The notes under the pieces are model-generated. The model was not told the DNA's origin and made no database searches. It saw only the letters and a list, made by a program, of their open reading frames with translations. 64,000 bases of DNA from JACCVL01 sp963704295 (GTDB lineage: Bacteria > Actinomycetota > Actinomycetes > Propionibacteriales > Nocardioidaceae). The first letter of the stretch is position 1. Each line of letters opens with the position of its first letter. The DNA is taken from assembly GCA_963704295.1 (NCBI GenBank), contig OY969884.1:124001-188000 (forward strand). The letters run 5' to 3'. Made by a program: the position numbers and the translations under genes. Shown here in pieces: positions 25,056 through 32,626 of this stretch.

Positions 25056-26046
25056 CCCGGTCCGGCGGGTACGGGTCGTCGTCCAGGTCGTCGTCCAGGT
25101 CGTCGTCCAGGTCGTCGTCCAGGTCGTCGTCCAGGTCGTCGTCCACGTCGTCGTCCAGGTCGTCGTCCGGGTCGTCCACGGGCGTCGCTTCGTCGATCGG
25201 TGAGATCTCGTCGTCGTCGTAGCCGCCGTAGTCACCTTCACCCGTGCGTGCGCGTCTCCGGTCGACCACGTGCGCGATGCCCTCCGACAGCAGGAACAGC
25301 ACCGCCATCGGGACGGCGAGGAAGAGCATGCTGATCGGGTCGGTGGAGGGGGTCGCCACGGCGGCGAAGACGAATGCCCCGAGGATGATCCAGGCCCGGT
25401 GCTCGGCCAGCGATCGGGCCGACACCACGCCGGCCAGGTTGAGCAGGATCACGAACAGCGGGATCTCGAAGGAGACGCCGAAGACGAGCAGCATCCGCAG
25501 GATGAACGACAGGTAGCGGCTCACCTCGACGAGGTTGGACACGTCCTGAGGCGTGAAGTCCAACAGGATGCTGAGGCCCTTGGGGAGGACGAAGAAGCCC
25601 ACCGCCACGCCCCCGATGAACAGCGGCCCGGCGATCGCGGCGAACAGCAGCGACCAGCGGCGCTCGTTGCGGTGCAAGCCCGGGACCACGAAGGCCCAGA
25701 TCTGGTAGAGCCAGACCGGGCTGGAGATGACGATGCCGGACACCAGCGCGGTCTTCAGCTGCATGGTGAACGGGTCGGCCACCCCGGTCATCGTCAGCTC
25801 CGCCTCGAGCCCCTCCCTGCGGGCGAGGGTGTCCACGGTGGTCTCGAACGGACCGGTCAGGAGGTCGAAGATCTGCTGGTAGAAGACCAGCCCCACGACG
25901 AAGCCGACCGCGATGGCGAGCACGACACGGACCAGCCGCCGACGCAGCTCGTACAGGTGCTCGACGAGCGACATCGAGCCGTCGCCCGCCCGCTGCCGGT
26001 CAGCGCGCCCGGGCGGGGACGAACCGCGTCGCAGGGTGAAGGCCAC
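25048..26046 (-). CDS. tatC: Sec-independent translocase subunit TatC
   Basis: A 332-residue polytopic core of the twin-arginine translocase, which binds the RR signal peptide. The family start MSLVEHLYELRRRL (from residue 25) is followed by six membrane segments, with WAFVVPGLHRNERR, SFEIPLFVILLNLAGVV and ATPSTDP as conserved landmarks. The N-terminal extension from GTG 26046 resembles that of mycobacterial TatC; ATG 25974 is the alternative start. The cytoplasmic C-terminus carries an unusual Asp-rich tail with perfect DDDL repeats encoded by a 12-nt tandem repeat. It starts 12 nt after the tatA stop. Confidence 0.95.
   Translation of the reverse strand: MAFTLRRGSSPPGRADRQRAGDGSMSLVEHLYELRRRLVRVVLAIAVGFVVGLVFYQQIFDLLTGPFETTVDTLARREGLEAELTMTGVADPFTMQLKTALVSGIVISSPVWLYQIWAFVVPGLHRNERRWSLLFAAIAGPLFIGGVAVGFFVLPKGLSILLDFTPQDVSNLVEVSRYLSFILRMLLVFGVSFEIPLFVILLNLAGVVSARSLAEHRAWIILGAFVFAAVATPSTDPISMLFLAVPMAVLFLLSEGIAHVVDRRRARTGEGDYGGYDDDEISPIDEATPVDDPDDDLDDDVDDDLDDDLDDDLDDDLDDDLDDDPYPPDRDG
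25075..25170 (-). repeat. Eight tandem 12-nt units coding an Asp-rich TatC tail
   Basis: GTCGTCGTCCAG (plus strand) is repeated eight times in register from 25075, six of them perfect; the sixth unit ends CAC and the eighth ends CGG. On the coding strand each unit gives Leu-Asp-Asp-Asp, so copy number can change without breaking the frame. Slippage-prone sequence. Confidence 0.92.
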
Positions 26047-26058
26047 GGCGCCGGCGGC

Positions 26059-26340
26059 TCAGTACTGCGAGTCGCGCGGCGTGCTGTCCTGCGGCTGCGG
26101 GTGTTGCTGCGGCTGCGGGGACGGGGGCGTCTGCTGCGCGGTCGAGCTCGGTCCAGGCGGGAGCGGTCGACCGTGCGGGTCGCTGGTCTGGTCGTCGTCC
26201 ATCAGGCCCTTGGTCTCGGACTTGAAGATGCGCAGCGCGCGACCCGAGCCCCGAGCGAGCTCGGGCAGCTTCTTGGCCCCGAACAGCAGCACGACGACAA
26301 GGATGATCAAGATGATCTCGGGCGCACCGATTCCGGACAT
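26059..26340 (-). CDS. tatA: Sec-independent translocase subunit TatA
   Basis: A 93-residue TatA/TatE pore-forming subunit: one N-terminal membrane helix (APEIILIILVVVLLFG), the hinge FGAKKLPELARGSGRALRIFK (FG followed by an amphipathic helix), then a Pro/Gln-rich disordered tail (PSPQPQQHPQPQDS). ATG 26340 has an AAGGG ribosome binding site. It precedes tatC in the usual actinobacterial order after pafB-pafC. Confidence 0.95.
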   Translation of the reverse strand: MSGIGAPEIILIILVVVLLFGAKKLPELARGSGRALRIFKSETKGLMDDDQTSDPHGRPLPPGPSSTAQQTPPSPQPQQHPQPQDSTPRDSQY

Positions 26341-26437
26341 GCTGGATCCCTTCAGAGGGGTTGCACGCCCATGGTACGCATGTGCCCGCCGAGCCCCGGC
26401 ACCGTGGCGCGAGACCCCGGCCGTTCAGGGGAGGGCG

Positions 26438-27406
26438 CTATCCGGCATACGCGGCGAGCGCGTCGCGAGCGGCGGCCGCGACCGCCTCCGCCACCTCCAC
26501 CGGCTCGACGACGGTCACGGCCCCCGACGCCCTCAGGACCAGCCGGCGCAGCCAGGCCTCGTCCCCCACCCGCATCCGCACCCGGAGTGAGCCGTCGGGC
26601 AGCTCCTGCTGCCACTCGACCGAGTGGTACTCCGCGACCCAGCGAGCCGCGGCCGACAGGTCCAGGGTCGCCACCAGGTCATCCTCTCCGGGCTGGAAGA
26701 GCCCCGCCGAGAGGTCTCGCGGTCGCGCGTCCGCGGGCGGGTCGGCGGCCTCGTCGAGCACGCGCAGGCCGACCACCCGGTCCAGGCGGAACAGCCGCAC
26801 GCTCTCGGCCCGGTGGCACCAGCCCTCGAGATAGGCGTGCCCCTCGGCGTGCAGCAGCCGGAGCGGGTCGACGTCGCGGGCGGTCGTCTCGTCCCGGGAC
26901 GGGACCAGGTAGTCCAGGTGCACCCGGCGGTGCTCGCCGAGTGCGGTCTGCACCGCGGCGCCGACCTCCGGATCGACCGGGGTGGCGAGCACCTGCACCT
27001 GCCGGGCGGCCGCGGCTCCGTCCCCGGCCGCAGACTCGAGCTTGGCCAGCGCCCGGTCGATCGCGTCCGCCGACCCGCCGACCGAGGTGTCCCGCAGGGT
27101 TCGCAGCGCCACGATGAGCGCGAGCGCCTCGTGCACGGTGAGCCGCAGTGGGCGGTCGAGGTAGTCGGCGTTGTCCAGCTTCACCACGCCGTCACCCTCG
27201 AGCGCGTCCATGTCCACGTCGATCATCTCGCCGGTGACCGCCTCCGGCAGCCCGCAGAACCAGAGCACGTTCAGGTCGCGGACGATCGTCTTCGCCGGCA
27301 CGCCGAAGTCGCGGGCGACCTGCTCGACCGGCACCCCGCTCCGGTCCTGGAGGTAGGGCACCAGCGCGAGCATCCGCCCGACCTGATCGGCGGCGCGGTC
27401 GCTCAT
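26438..27406 (-). CDS. pafC: WYL-domain regulator PafC
   Basis: A 322-residue partner of PafB. The PafBC complex binds single-stranded DNA through its WYL domains and activates DNA-damage promoters with RNA polymerase. The order is an N-terminal winged helix (LALVPYLQDRSGVPVEQVAR, then DFGVPAKTIVRDLNVLWFCG), the WYL domain (VHLDYLVPSRDETTARDVDP ... HAYLEGWCHRAESVRLFRLDR) and the C-terminal WCX domain. ATG 27406 overlaps the pafB stop by 4 nt. A target promoter with the matching motif lies in this window at 43942-43964. Confidence 0.95.
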   Translation of the reverse strand: MSDRAADQVGRMLALVPYLQDRSGVPVEQVARDFGVPAKTIVRDLNVLWFCGLPEAVTGEMIDVDMDALEGDGVVKLDNADYLDRPLRLTVHEALALIVALRTLRDTSVGGSADAIDRALAKLESAAGDGAAAARQVQVLATPVDPEVGAAVQTALGEHRRVHLDYLVPSRDETTARDVDPLRLLHAEGHAYLEGWCHRAESVRLFRLDRVVGLRVLDEAADPPADARPRDLSAGLFQPGEDDLVATLDLSAAARWVAEYHSVEWQQELPDGSLRVRMRVGDEAWLRRLVLRASGAVTVVEPVEVAEAVAAAARDALAAYAG

Positions 27407-28383
27407 CGGACCGCCTCCGGCTGGCCGGCCAGGCGGCGCAGCCGGCGCACGACCGCGTCCCGGAGCTCCGGCGGATCGAGCACGACCACGTCCGGACCGA
27501 ACGACACCACCTCGTCGGCCAGGCCGGCGACGTCGGCCATCGGGACGTCCAGCACGTCCCAACCACTGGTCCGGCCGTCGGCGGAGTCACCGTCCACCCG
27601 CGGGGCGCGGCGGCGCAGTGCATGGCCGTGTCCGGCGCGGACCCGCAACCGGGCGGTGCTGCGCGCCGCCGGTTCGAGCTCGCGGGCCAGCGCCCGCAGG
27701 TCGGTTCCCGCCGGGATGTCGTACGACCCCGCGGGGCCCAGGACCTGCACCGGCCCGTCCACGCGGGACAGCCGGAACATCCGGACCGCGGTCCGGTCCA
27801 GGTCGTGCCCGATCACGTACCAGCGGCCGTGCCAGGAGAGCACCCCCCACGGCTCGACGTCGCGGCTGGTGGCTTCGCGACCCGGTGGCCGGTACGGGAA
27901 GCGCACCCGTCGCCGGCTGACCACCGCGTCCCAGAGCGGCTCGAAGGCAGGCTCCGACGCTGCCAGCAGCGGCTCGACCAGGGTCAGCCGGTCTGGGTCG
28001 ACCCCGATGCCGGCGGCCTTGAGCTTGACCACCGCGGTGGACGTCTGCCGAGCCAGCCGCGCGTGCTGCCAGACCCTGGCCGCCAGTCCCACCGCGGCGG
28101 CCTCGTCCGGTGCCAGCTCGATCTGCGGCAGCTCGAAGGCGTCCCGGCGGATCCGGTAGCCCGGCTCGTCGTCGAAGGCCTTGTCGTTGGTGCCGAGGTC
28201 GATCGGGATGCCGATCTCCCGCAGCTCCTCCTTGTCCCGTTCGAACATCTTCTCGAAGGCGTCGTCGGTCTGGTCCCGGTAGCCCTCGACGACCTTGCGG
28301 ATGCGGTCCTTGCCGACGTACCCCCGGCTGACGAGCAGGCAGATGACGAGGTTCATCAGTCGCTCGGCCTTGCGCGCTGTCAC
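27403..28383 (-). CDS. pafB: WYL-domain regulator PafB
   Basis: A 326-residue WYL regulator, the first subunit of PafBC, which controls the LexA-independent DNA-damage response in actinobacteria. N-terminal winged helix: KAERLMNLVICLLVSRGYVG. The linker RDKEELREIGIPIDLG is typical of PafB. The WYL domain (RRRVRFPYRPPGREATSRDV ... GRWYVIGHDLDRTAVRMFRL) precedes the WCX domain. GTG 28383 follows a TAGCGT box by 7 nt. It overlaps pafC by 4 nt. The genes lie downstream of pafA in the conserved locus although the products do not take part in pupylation. Confidence 0.95.
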   Translation of the reverse strand: MTARKAERLMNLVICLLVSRGYVGKDRIRKVVEGYRDQTDDAFEKMFERDKEELREIGIPIDLGTNDKAFDDEPGYRIRRDAFELPQIELAPDEAAAVGLAARVWQHARLARQTSTAVVKLKAAGIGVDPDRLTLVEPLLAASEPAFEPLWDAVVSRRRVRFPYRPPGREATSRDVEPWGVLSWHGRWYVIGHDLDRTAVRMFRLSRVDGPVQVLGPAGSYDIPAGTDLRALARELEPAARSTARLRVRAGHGHALRRRAPRVDGDSADGRTSGWDVLDVPMADVAGLADEVVSFGPDVVVLDPPELRDAVVRRLRRLAGQPEAVR

Positions 28384-28390
28384 CCCGTGG

Positions 28391-28396
28391 ACGCTA
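28391..28396 (-). promoter_or_regulatory. -10 box TAGCGT, leaderless start of pafB-pafC
   Basis: TAGCGT on the minus strand ends 7 nt before the GTG at 28381-28383. It separates pafBC transcription from the FKBP genes just upstream. Confidence 0.5.
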
Positions 28397-28414
28397 CCGG
28401 ACCTCCCGCCAGGA

Positions 28415-29416
28415 TCAGGCAGCCGCGAGGATGTCGACGACGAACATCAGGTCCGCGTCGGGTGGCACCGGTCCGTTCCCCGCCGAGCCGAAGCCCTGGT
28501 CGCTGGGGATGGCCAGCAGCACCCGGCTCCCGACCGGCTGGCCGACCAGGCCGTCGAGCAGCCCGGGCATCATTCCACCCGGCTGGAGCGGGAGCTGCGC
28601 CGGCTGCCCTCCGGTCCAGGACTCGTCGAACACCTTGCCGTCCGGGTAGAGCTGCGCGACGTAGTGCACCGTCACGTTCTGTCCCTCCTCGACCTCGGGC
28701 CCATCCCCGACGATCACCGGCGAGACGACGAGCTCGTCCACCGAGTCCGCGGTTCCCGATCCGGCCTCGAAGCCGGTGGGGACCCCGTCGGCGTCGGTCT
28801 GCAGCTCCGGCAGCCCGTCGTCCGGTGGCTGCTCCTCCCCCTCGGCCATGGACAACGGTGCCGCCTCCGCCTCGATCAGGTCGACCACGAAGAGCAGGGT
28901 GTCGTCACCGGTGACCTCGATCTGCGGGTTGCCGGCCGCCCCGTAGCCGGCGTCCGGGGGGATGGCCACGGCGACCCGGCTGCCGTAGGTCTGCCCGACC
29001 AGCCCGTCCAGGAAGCCGTCGATCAGGCCGCCGGGCTCCAGCGGGAAGGTCACCGGCTCGCCACCGCCACTCCACGAGCTGTCGAACTCGTCCCCGGTCG
29101 CGGCGTTGATCCCGACGTACTGCAGGGAGGCCTGGTCCCCCGCCTCGACCGTCGCACCGTCGCCCTCGATGAGGACCTCGGTGCTGGTCTCCTCGACCTC
29201 GAACGGCGGGGAATCGATCGTCACCTCCGGAGCCTCGCCCAGCTCGCCGGACACGCTCACCCCGGGGAACGGCTCGGTGCTGCCGCCGGAGGCGGCATCG
29301 TCTCCGGCGGAGTCACCACCCCCGCAACCGGCGGTGAGCAACAGCACGGTGACCGCGGCGCCGGCGAGGGCCGGCGACAAGCGGCGTCGGACGAGCTCCA
29401 CGGAGGCTCCTCTCAT
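28415..29416 (-). CDS. FKBP-type peptidyl-prolyl isomerase lipoprotein 1 (two domains)
   Basis: A 333-residue exported lipoprotein. Signal peptide with lipobox LLTAGC (Cys31), then a Gly/Ser/Asp-rich linker and two FKBP folds, roughly residues 85-185 and 225-333. The second domain keeps VHYVAQLYPDGKVFDESW and GSRVLLAIPSDQGFG but replaces the usual V-I-x-G-W signature with MMPGLLDGL. The first domain is more diverged (LQYVGINAATGDEFDSSW). It would act on the outer face of the membrane as a prolyl isomerase or chaperone. It overlaps the upstream FKBP gene by 4 nt. An FKBP gene between pafA and pafBC is common in actinobacteria; two are present here. Confidence 0.9.
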   Translation of the reverse strand: MRGASVELVRRRLSPALAGAAVTVLLLTAGCGGGDSAGDDAASGGSTEPFPGVSVSGELGEAPEVTIDSPPFEVEETSTEVLIEGDGATVEAGDQASLQYVGINAATGDEFDSSWSGGGEPVTFPLEPGGLIDGFLDGLVGQTYGSRVAVAIPPDAGYGAAGNPQIEVTGDDTLLFVVDLIEAEAAPLSMAEGEEQPPDDGLPELQTDADGVPTGFEAGSGTADSVDELVVSPVIVGDGPEVEEGQNVTVHYVAQLYPDGKVFDESWTGGQPAQLPLQPGGMMPGLLDGLVGQPVGSRVLLAIPSDQGFGSAGNGPVPPDADLMFVVDILAAA

Positions 29417-30444
29417 CCTGCGGACAGGATGTCGATGACGAAGATCAGGTCGGTGTCGGGTCCGACCGACGGCGGTCCGCCCTGCTCGCCGTAGGCCAGG
29501 TCGCTCGGCACTGCGAGCACGACCCGGCTGCCCACGCGCTGCCCGACCAGCCCCTGGTCCCAGCCGATGATGACGCTGCCGGTGCCCACCTGGAAGCCGA
29601 AGGGCTGCCCCTTCGTCCAGGACTGGTCGAAGATCTCACCGTCGGGGTAGACCTGTCCGAGGAACTGCACGGTGAGGGTCTGCCCCGGTCGCACCTTGGG
29701 TCCGTCGCCGACGATGACCGGCGCGACGACCAGGTCCTTGACGGACTGCGGCTCGTCGCCCTCGGCCACGAACCGCTGCGGCGTCCCGTCCTTGTCCACC
29801 TCGAGGACGGGCAGGTCGCCGGGCGCGGCCCGGACCTCCCCCTCAGCCCGCTCCGGGACCTCGGTGACCTCCTCGATGTCCATCACCGCTACCAGCGTGT
29901 CGGCGGGCTGCACGCCGAACTGCGGGCTGCCCTGCGCGCCGAAGCCGGCCGAGGGCGGGATGGCCAGCGCGATCCGGCTGCCGGCGCTCTGGCCCAGCAG
30001 GCCGGCGTAGAGCCCCGGCAGGATGCCGACCGACTGGAGCTGAAAGCGCAGCGGCTGCTTCCGGTCGTACGAGCTGTCGATGACGGTCCCGGACCGCCCG
30101 TTGACGAGGTAGATGTCGGTGACGACCTGGTCGCCGTCGGCCGCCTCCGGGCCACTGCCCTCGTCGAGCACCTGAACGGTGGTCTCCCCGACGCTGTAGC
30201 CCTCCTCGACCCGCACCCTCGGCTCCTCGTCGGGAGGGCCGGACACGGTCACGCCGGTGAGCTCGCCGGTCGCCGCCGGCGACACGGCCGAGTCGTCCTG
30301 CGGGTCGTCAGCGCCGGCCGGCGTCTCCGGCGCGGTCTCGGCTGCCGGGTCGTCAGTCCCGCCCTCGGAGTCGGTGCAGCCGGTCGCCAACAGCAGCGTG
30401 GGCACGACGAGCAGGCTGAGCAGGGCGCGCAGACGAGCGGGCAC
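29413..30444 (-). CDS. FKBP-type peptidyl-prolyl isomerase lipoprotein 2 (two domains)
   Basis: A 343-residue exported lipoprotein, paralogue of the next gene. Lipobox LLATGC (Cys23 from GTG 30444) and an acidic Asp/Glu/Ala linker. An N-terminal degenerate FKBP fold (VTDIYLVNGRSGTVIDSSY) is followed by a canonical C-terminal FKBP with DGEIFDQSW, FGFQVGTGSVIIGWDQGLVG and GSRVVLAVPSDLAYGEQG, which keep the active-site Trp and the usual aromatic positions. GTG 30444 was chosen because it has GAGGAA 6 nt upstream and begins the signal peptide; a longer in-frame start at 30513 lacks these. It probably assists folding of exported proteins, for example Sec or Tat substrates. Confidence 0.9.
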   Translation of the reverse strand: MPARLRALLSLLVVPTLLLATGCTDSEGGTDDPAAETAPETPAGADDPQDDSAVSPAATGELTGVTVSGPPDEEPRVRVEEGYSVGETTVQVLDEGSGPEAADGDQVVTDIYLVNGRSGTVIDSSYDRKQPLRFQLQSVGILPGLYAGLLGQSAGSRIALAIPPSAGFGAQGSPQFGVQPADTLVAVMDIEEVTEVPERAEGEVRAAPGDLPVLEVDKDGTPQRFVAEGDEPQSVKDLVVAPVIVGDGPKVRPGQTLTVQFLGQVYPDGEIFDQSWTKGQPFGFQVGTGSVIIGWDQGLVGQRVGSRVVLAVPSDLAYGEQGGPPSVGPDTDLIFVIDILSAG

Positions 30445-30604
30445 GGCTGTTCCTCGGAATCGGCGTCGGAATCGGCATCGGGGCGGACCTTCAGCGTAAC
30501 CGGACCGGGACAAAACCCCACCGGCCGAGGTCTCCCGCGGGTCACGACTCGGTGTCCGTCCGGTGACCTCCCGGCGCCCGGTCGCTCCCGGCGCCGGCCG
30601 GTGT

Positions 30605-31966
30605 CTACATCGAGTCGATCAACCGGTGTACGCGCTCGTCGTGCGAGCGGAACGGGTCCTTGCACAGCACGGTGCGCTGTGCCTGGTCGTTCAGCTTGAG
30701 GTGCACCCAGTCGACGGTGAAGTCGCGGCGCCGCTCCTGCGCCCTGCGAATGAAGTCACCGCGCAGCCGGGCCCGGGTGGTCTGCGGGGGCACCGACTTG
30801 GCGCGGAACACGGCCGGATCGGACGTCGTCCGGACCACCGACCCACGCCGCTCGAGCAGGTAGTACAGGCCCCGGCTGCGGTTGATGTCGTGGTAGGCCA
30901 GGTCGAGCTGGGCCACCCGGGGATCGCCCCATCCCAGGGAGTTCCGCTCCCGGTAGCGGTCGATCATGGTGAACTTCGTGACCCAGTCGATCTCACGCTC
31001 CACCAGCGAGAGGTCCCCGGACTCGACCGCCTTCAGCCCGCGCTCCCACAGGTCGAGCACCCGCTCGATGGTGGGCGTGCGCAGGGCTCGCCGGTCGACG
31101 AAGTCCCGGGCCCGGGCGAGGTACTCCGCCTGGATCTCCAGCGCGCTGGCCTCCCGGCCGTTGACGAGCCGCACCCGGCGCCGTCCGGTCATGTCGTGCG
31201 AGATCTCACGGATGGCGCGGATCGGGTTCTCCAGGGTGAGGTCGCGCATCACCACGCCCTCCTCGATCATCCGCAGCACGAGGTCGGTGCTGGCGACCTT
31301 GAGCAGCGTGGTGGTCTCGCTCATGTTCGAGTCACCGACGATGACGTGCAGCCGGCGGTACTTCTCGGCGTCGGCGTGCGGCTCGTCGCGGGTGTTGATG
31401 ATCGGCCGGGACCGCGTGGTCGCGCTCGACACCCCCTCCCAGATGTGCTCGGCTCGCTGGCTGACCGCGAACACGGTCCCTCGGGGGGTCTGCAGCACCT
31501 TTCCCGCGCCCACCACGATCTGCCGGCTCACCAGGAACGGGATCAGCACATCGGCCAGCCGGCTGAACTCCCCCTGCCGCGCCACCAGGTAGTTCTCGTG
31601 GCACCCGTAGGAGTTGCCCGCGGAGTCGGTGTTGTTCTTGAACAGGTACACGTCTCCGACGATGCCGTCGTCCCGGAGCCGCCGTTCCGCGTCGACCACC
31701 AGGCCCTCGAGGATCCGCTCGCCGGCCTTGTCGTGGGCCACCAGCTCGTCCACGTCGTCGCACTCCGGAGTCGCGTACTCGGGGTGGCTGCCGACGTCCA
31801 GATACAGCCGGGCCCCGTTCCGCAGGAACACGTTGCTGCTCCGCCCCCACGAGACGACGCGCCGGAACAGGTAACGGGCGACCTCGTCCGGAGACAGACG
31901 TCGCTGCCCGCGGAACGTGCAGGTGACGCCGTACTCGTTCTCGATGCCGTAGATCCGGCGGTCCAC
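30605..31966 (-). CDS. pafA: Pup-protein ligase PafA
   Basis: A 453-residue carboxylate-amine ligase that phosphorylates the C-terminal Glu of Pup and joins it to substrate lysines. ATP/Mg site: YGIENEYGV (Glu9, Glu11). The catalytic base is Asp57 in ARLYLDVGSHPEYATPEC, equivalent to Asp64 of the corynebacterial enzyme. KNNTDSAGNSYGCHENYL and NTRDEPHADAEKYRRLHVI are core motifs. It lacks the loop insertion that distinguishes Dop. GTG 31966 follows a TAGGGT box by 6 nt. It is separated from prcA by an inverted three-gene block (32127-34596), unlike the usual contiguous order. Confidence 0.97.
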   Translation of the reverse strand: MDRRIYGIENEYGVTCTFRGQRRLSPDEVARYLFRRVVSWGRSSNVFLRNGARLYLDVGSHPEYATPECDDVDELVAHDKAGERILEGLVVDAERRLRDDGIVGDVYLFKNNTDSAGNSYGCHENYLVARQGEFSRLADVLIPFLVSRQIVVGAGKVLQTPRGTVFAVSQRAEHIWEGVSSATTRSRPIINTRDEPHADAEKYRRLHVIVGDSNMSETTTLLKVASTDLVLRMIEEGVVMRDLTLENPIRAIREISHDMTGRRRVRLVNGREASALEIQAEYLARARDFVDRRALRTPTIERVLDLWERGLKAVESGDLSLVEREIDWVTKFTMIDRYRERNSLGWGDPRVAQLDLAYHDINRSRGLYYLLERRGSVVRTTSDPAVFRAKSVPPQTTRARLRGDFIRRAQERRRDFTVDWVHLKLNDQAQRTVLCKDPFRSHDERVHRLIDSM

Positions 31967-31972
31967 GGCCCC

Positions 31973-31978
31973 ACCCTA
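31973..31978 (-). promoter_or_regulatory. -10 box TAGGGT, leaderless start of pafA
   Basis: TAGGGT on the minus strand ends 6 nt before the GTG at 31964-31966; no Shine-Dalgarno sequence. It means pafA has its own promoter, as it must given the inverted block upstream. Confidence 0.55.
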
Positions 31979-32126
31979 TGTCGGCCGCTGGTCGGCCCGC
32001 CGGACCTCTGCGTGTCGCACCACCCCGTCCGCCGGTCGTACGACCACCGACCGATGGCGTTCGGGACCGTCTCAGGGTGATCGTTGGATCCGTCAACCAC
32101 GGCGCACGCACCGACAGGAGTGTCAG

Positions 32127-32558
32127 ATGACCAGCACGAACGCAACCACCACCCACCGCCTCCGCACCGCACTGGTCACCGGTGCCGTCGCAGCGCTCGG
32201 CGTGGGGGTGCTCGCCGGGGCACCGGCGGACGCGTCCGTCGCCGGGTCGGGAGACCGCGAGGTGATCCGACACGGCAGCTGCTCCGGGCCGCCCACCTGG
32301 AAGCTGAAGGCCAAGAGCGACAACGGCCGGATCGAGGTCGAGGGCGAGGTCGACAGCAACGTGAACGGGCAGCGCTGGCGCTGGCGGATCCTGCACGACG
32401 GTGACGTGGCCGCCCGGGGACGCGCCACGACCAGCGGCCCGAGCGGCTCCTTCGAGGTCAAGCGCCGGCTGGTGAACGCACCCGGCGAGGACAGGATCGG
32501 CTGGCGGGCGCGGCACGTCGGCTCGGGGCACACCTGCCGAGGTGCCCTGACCTACTGA
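32127..32558 (+). CDS. Small secreted protein of unknown function
   Basis: A 143-residue protein with a clear Sec-type signal peptide (RLRTALVTGAVAALGVGVLAG, likely cut after APADA or ADASVA). The mature part of about 105 residues starts near SGDREVIRHGSCSG and contains WKLKAKSDNGRIEVEGEVDS and WRWRILHDGDVAARGRAT, a beta-rich stretch. Two Cys (in GSCSG and HTCRG) at either end could form a disulfide. ATG 32127 has AGGAG upstream. No family name is recognised. It is the first of three plus-strand genes inserted in the proteasome locus, ahead of the two-component system. Confidence 0.75.
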   Translation: MTSTNATTTHRLRTALVTGAVAALGVGVLAGAPADASVAGSGDREVIRHGSCSGPPTWKLKAKSDNGRIEVEGEVDSNVNGQRWRWRILHDGDVAARGRATTSGPSGSFEVKRRLVNAPGEDRIGWRARHVGSGHTCRGALTY

Positions 32559-32626
32559 GCGCGTACGGCCCCGCGGCAGGGCCCGAGTTGGCACGATGGG
32601 GTACACGCGACCAGGAGGGGGATCGG

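Noticed and set aside
25075..25170. Tandem 12-nt repeats as a CRISPR-like array
   Set aside because: Units are contiguous without spacers, in frame, and encode the Asp-rich TatC tail.
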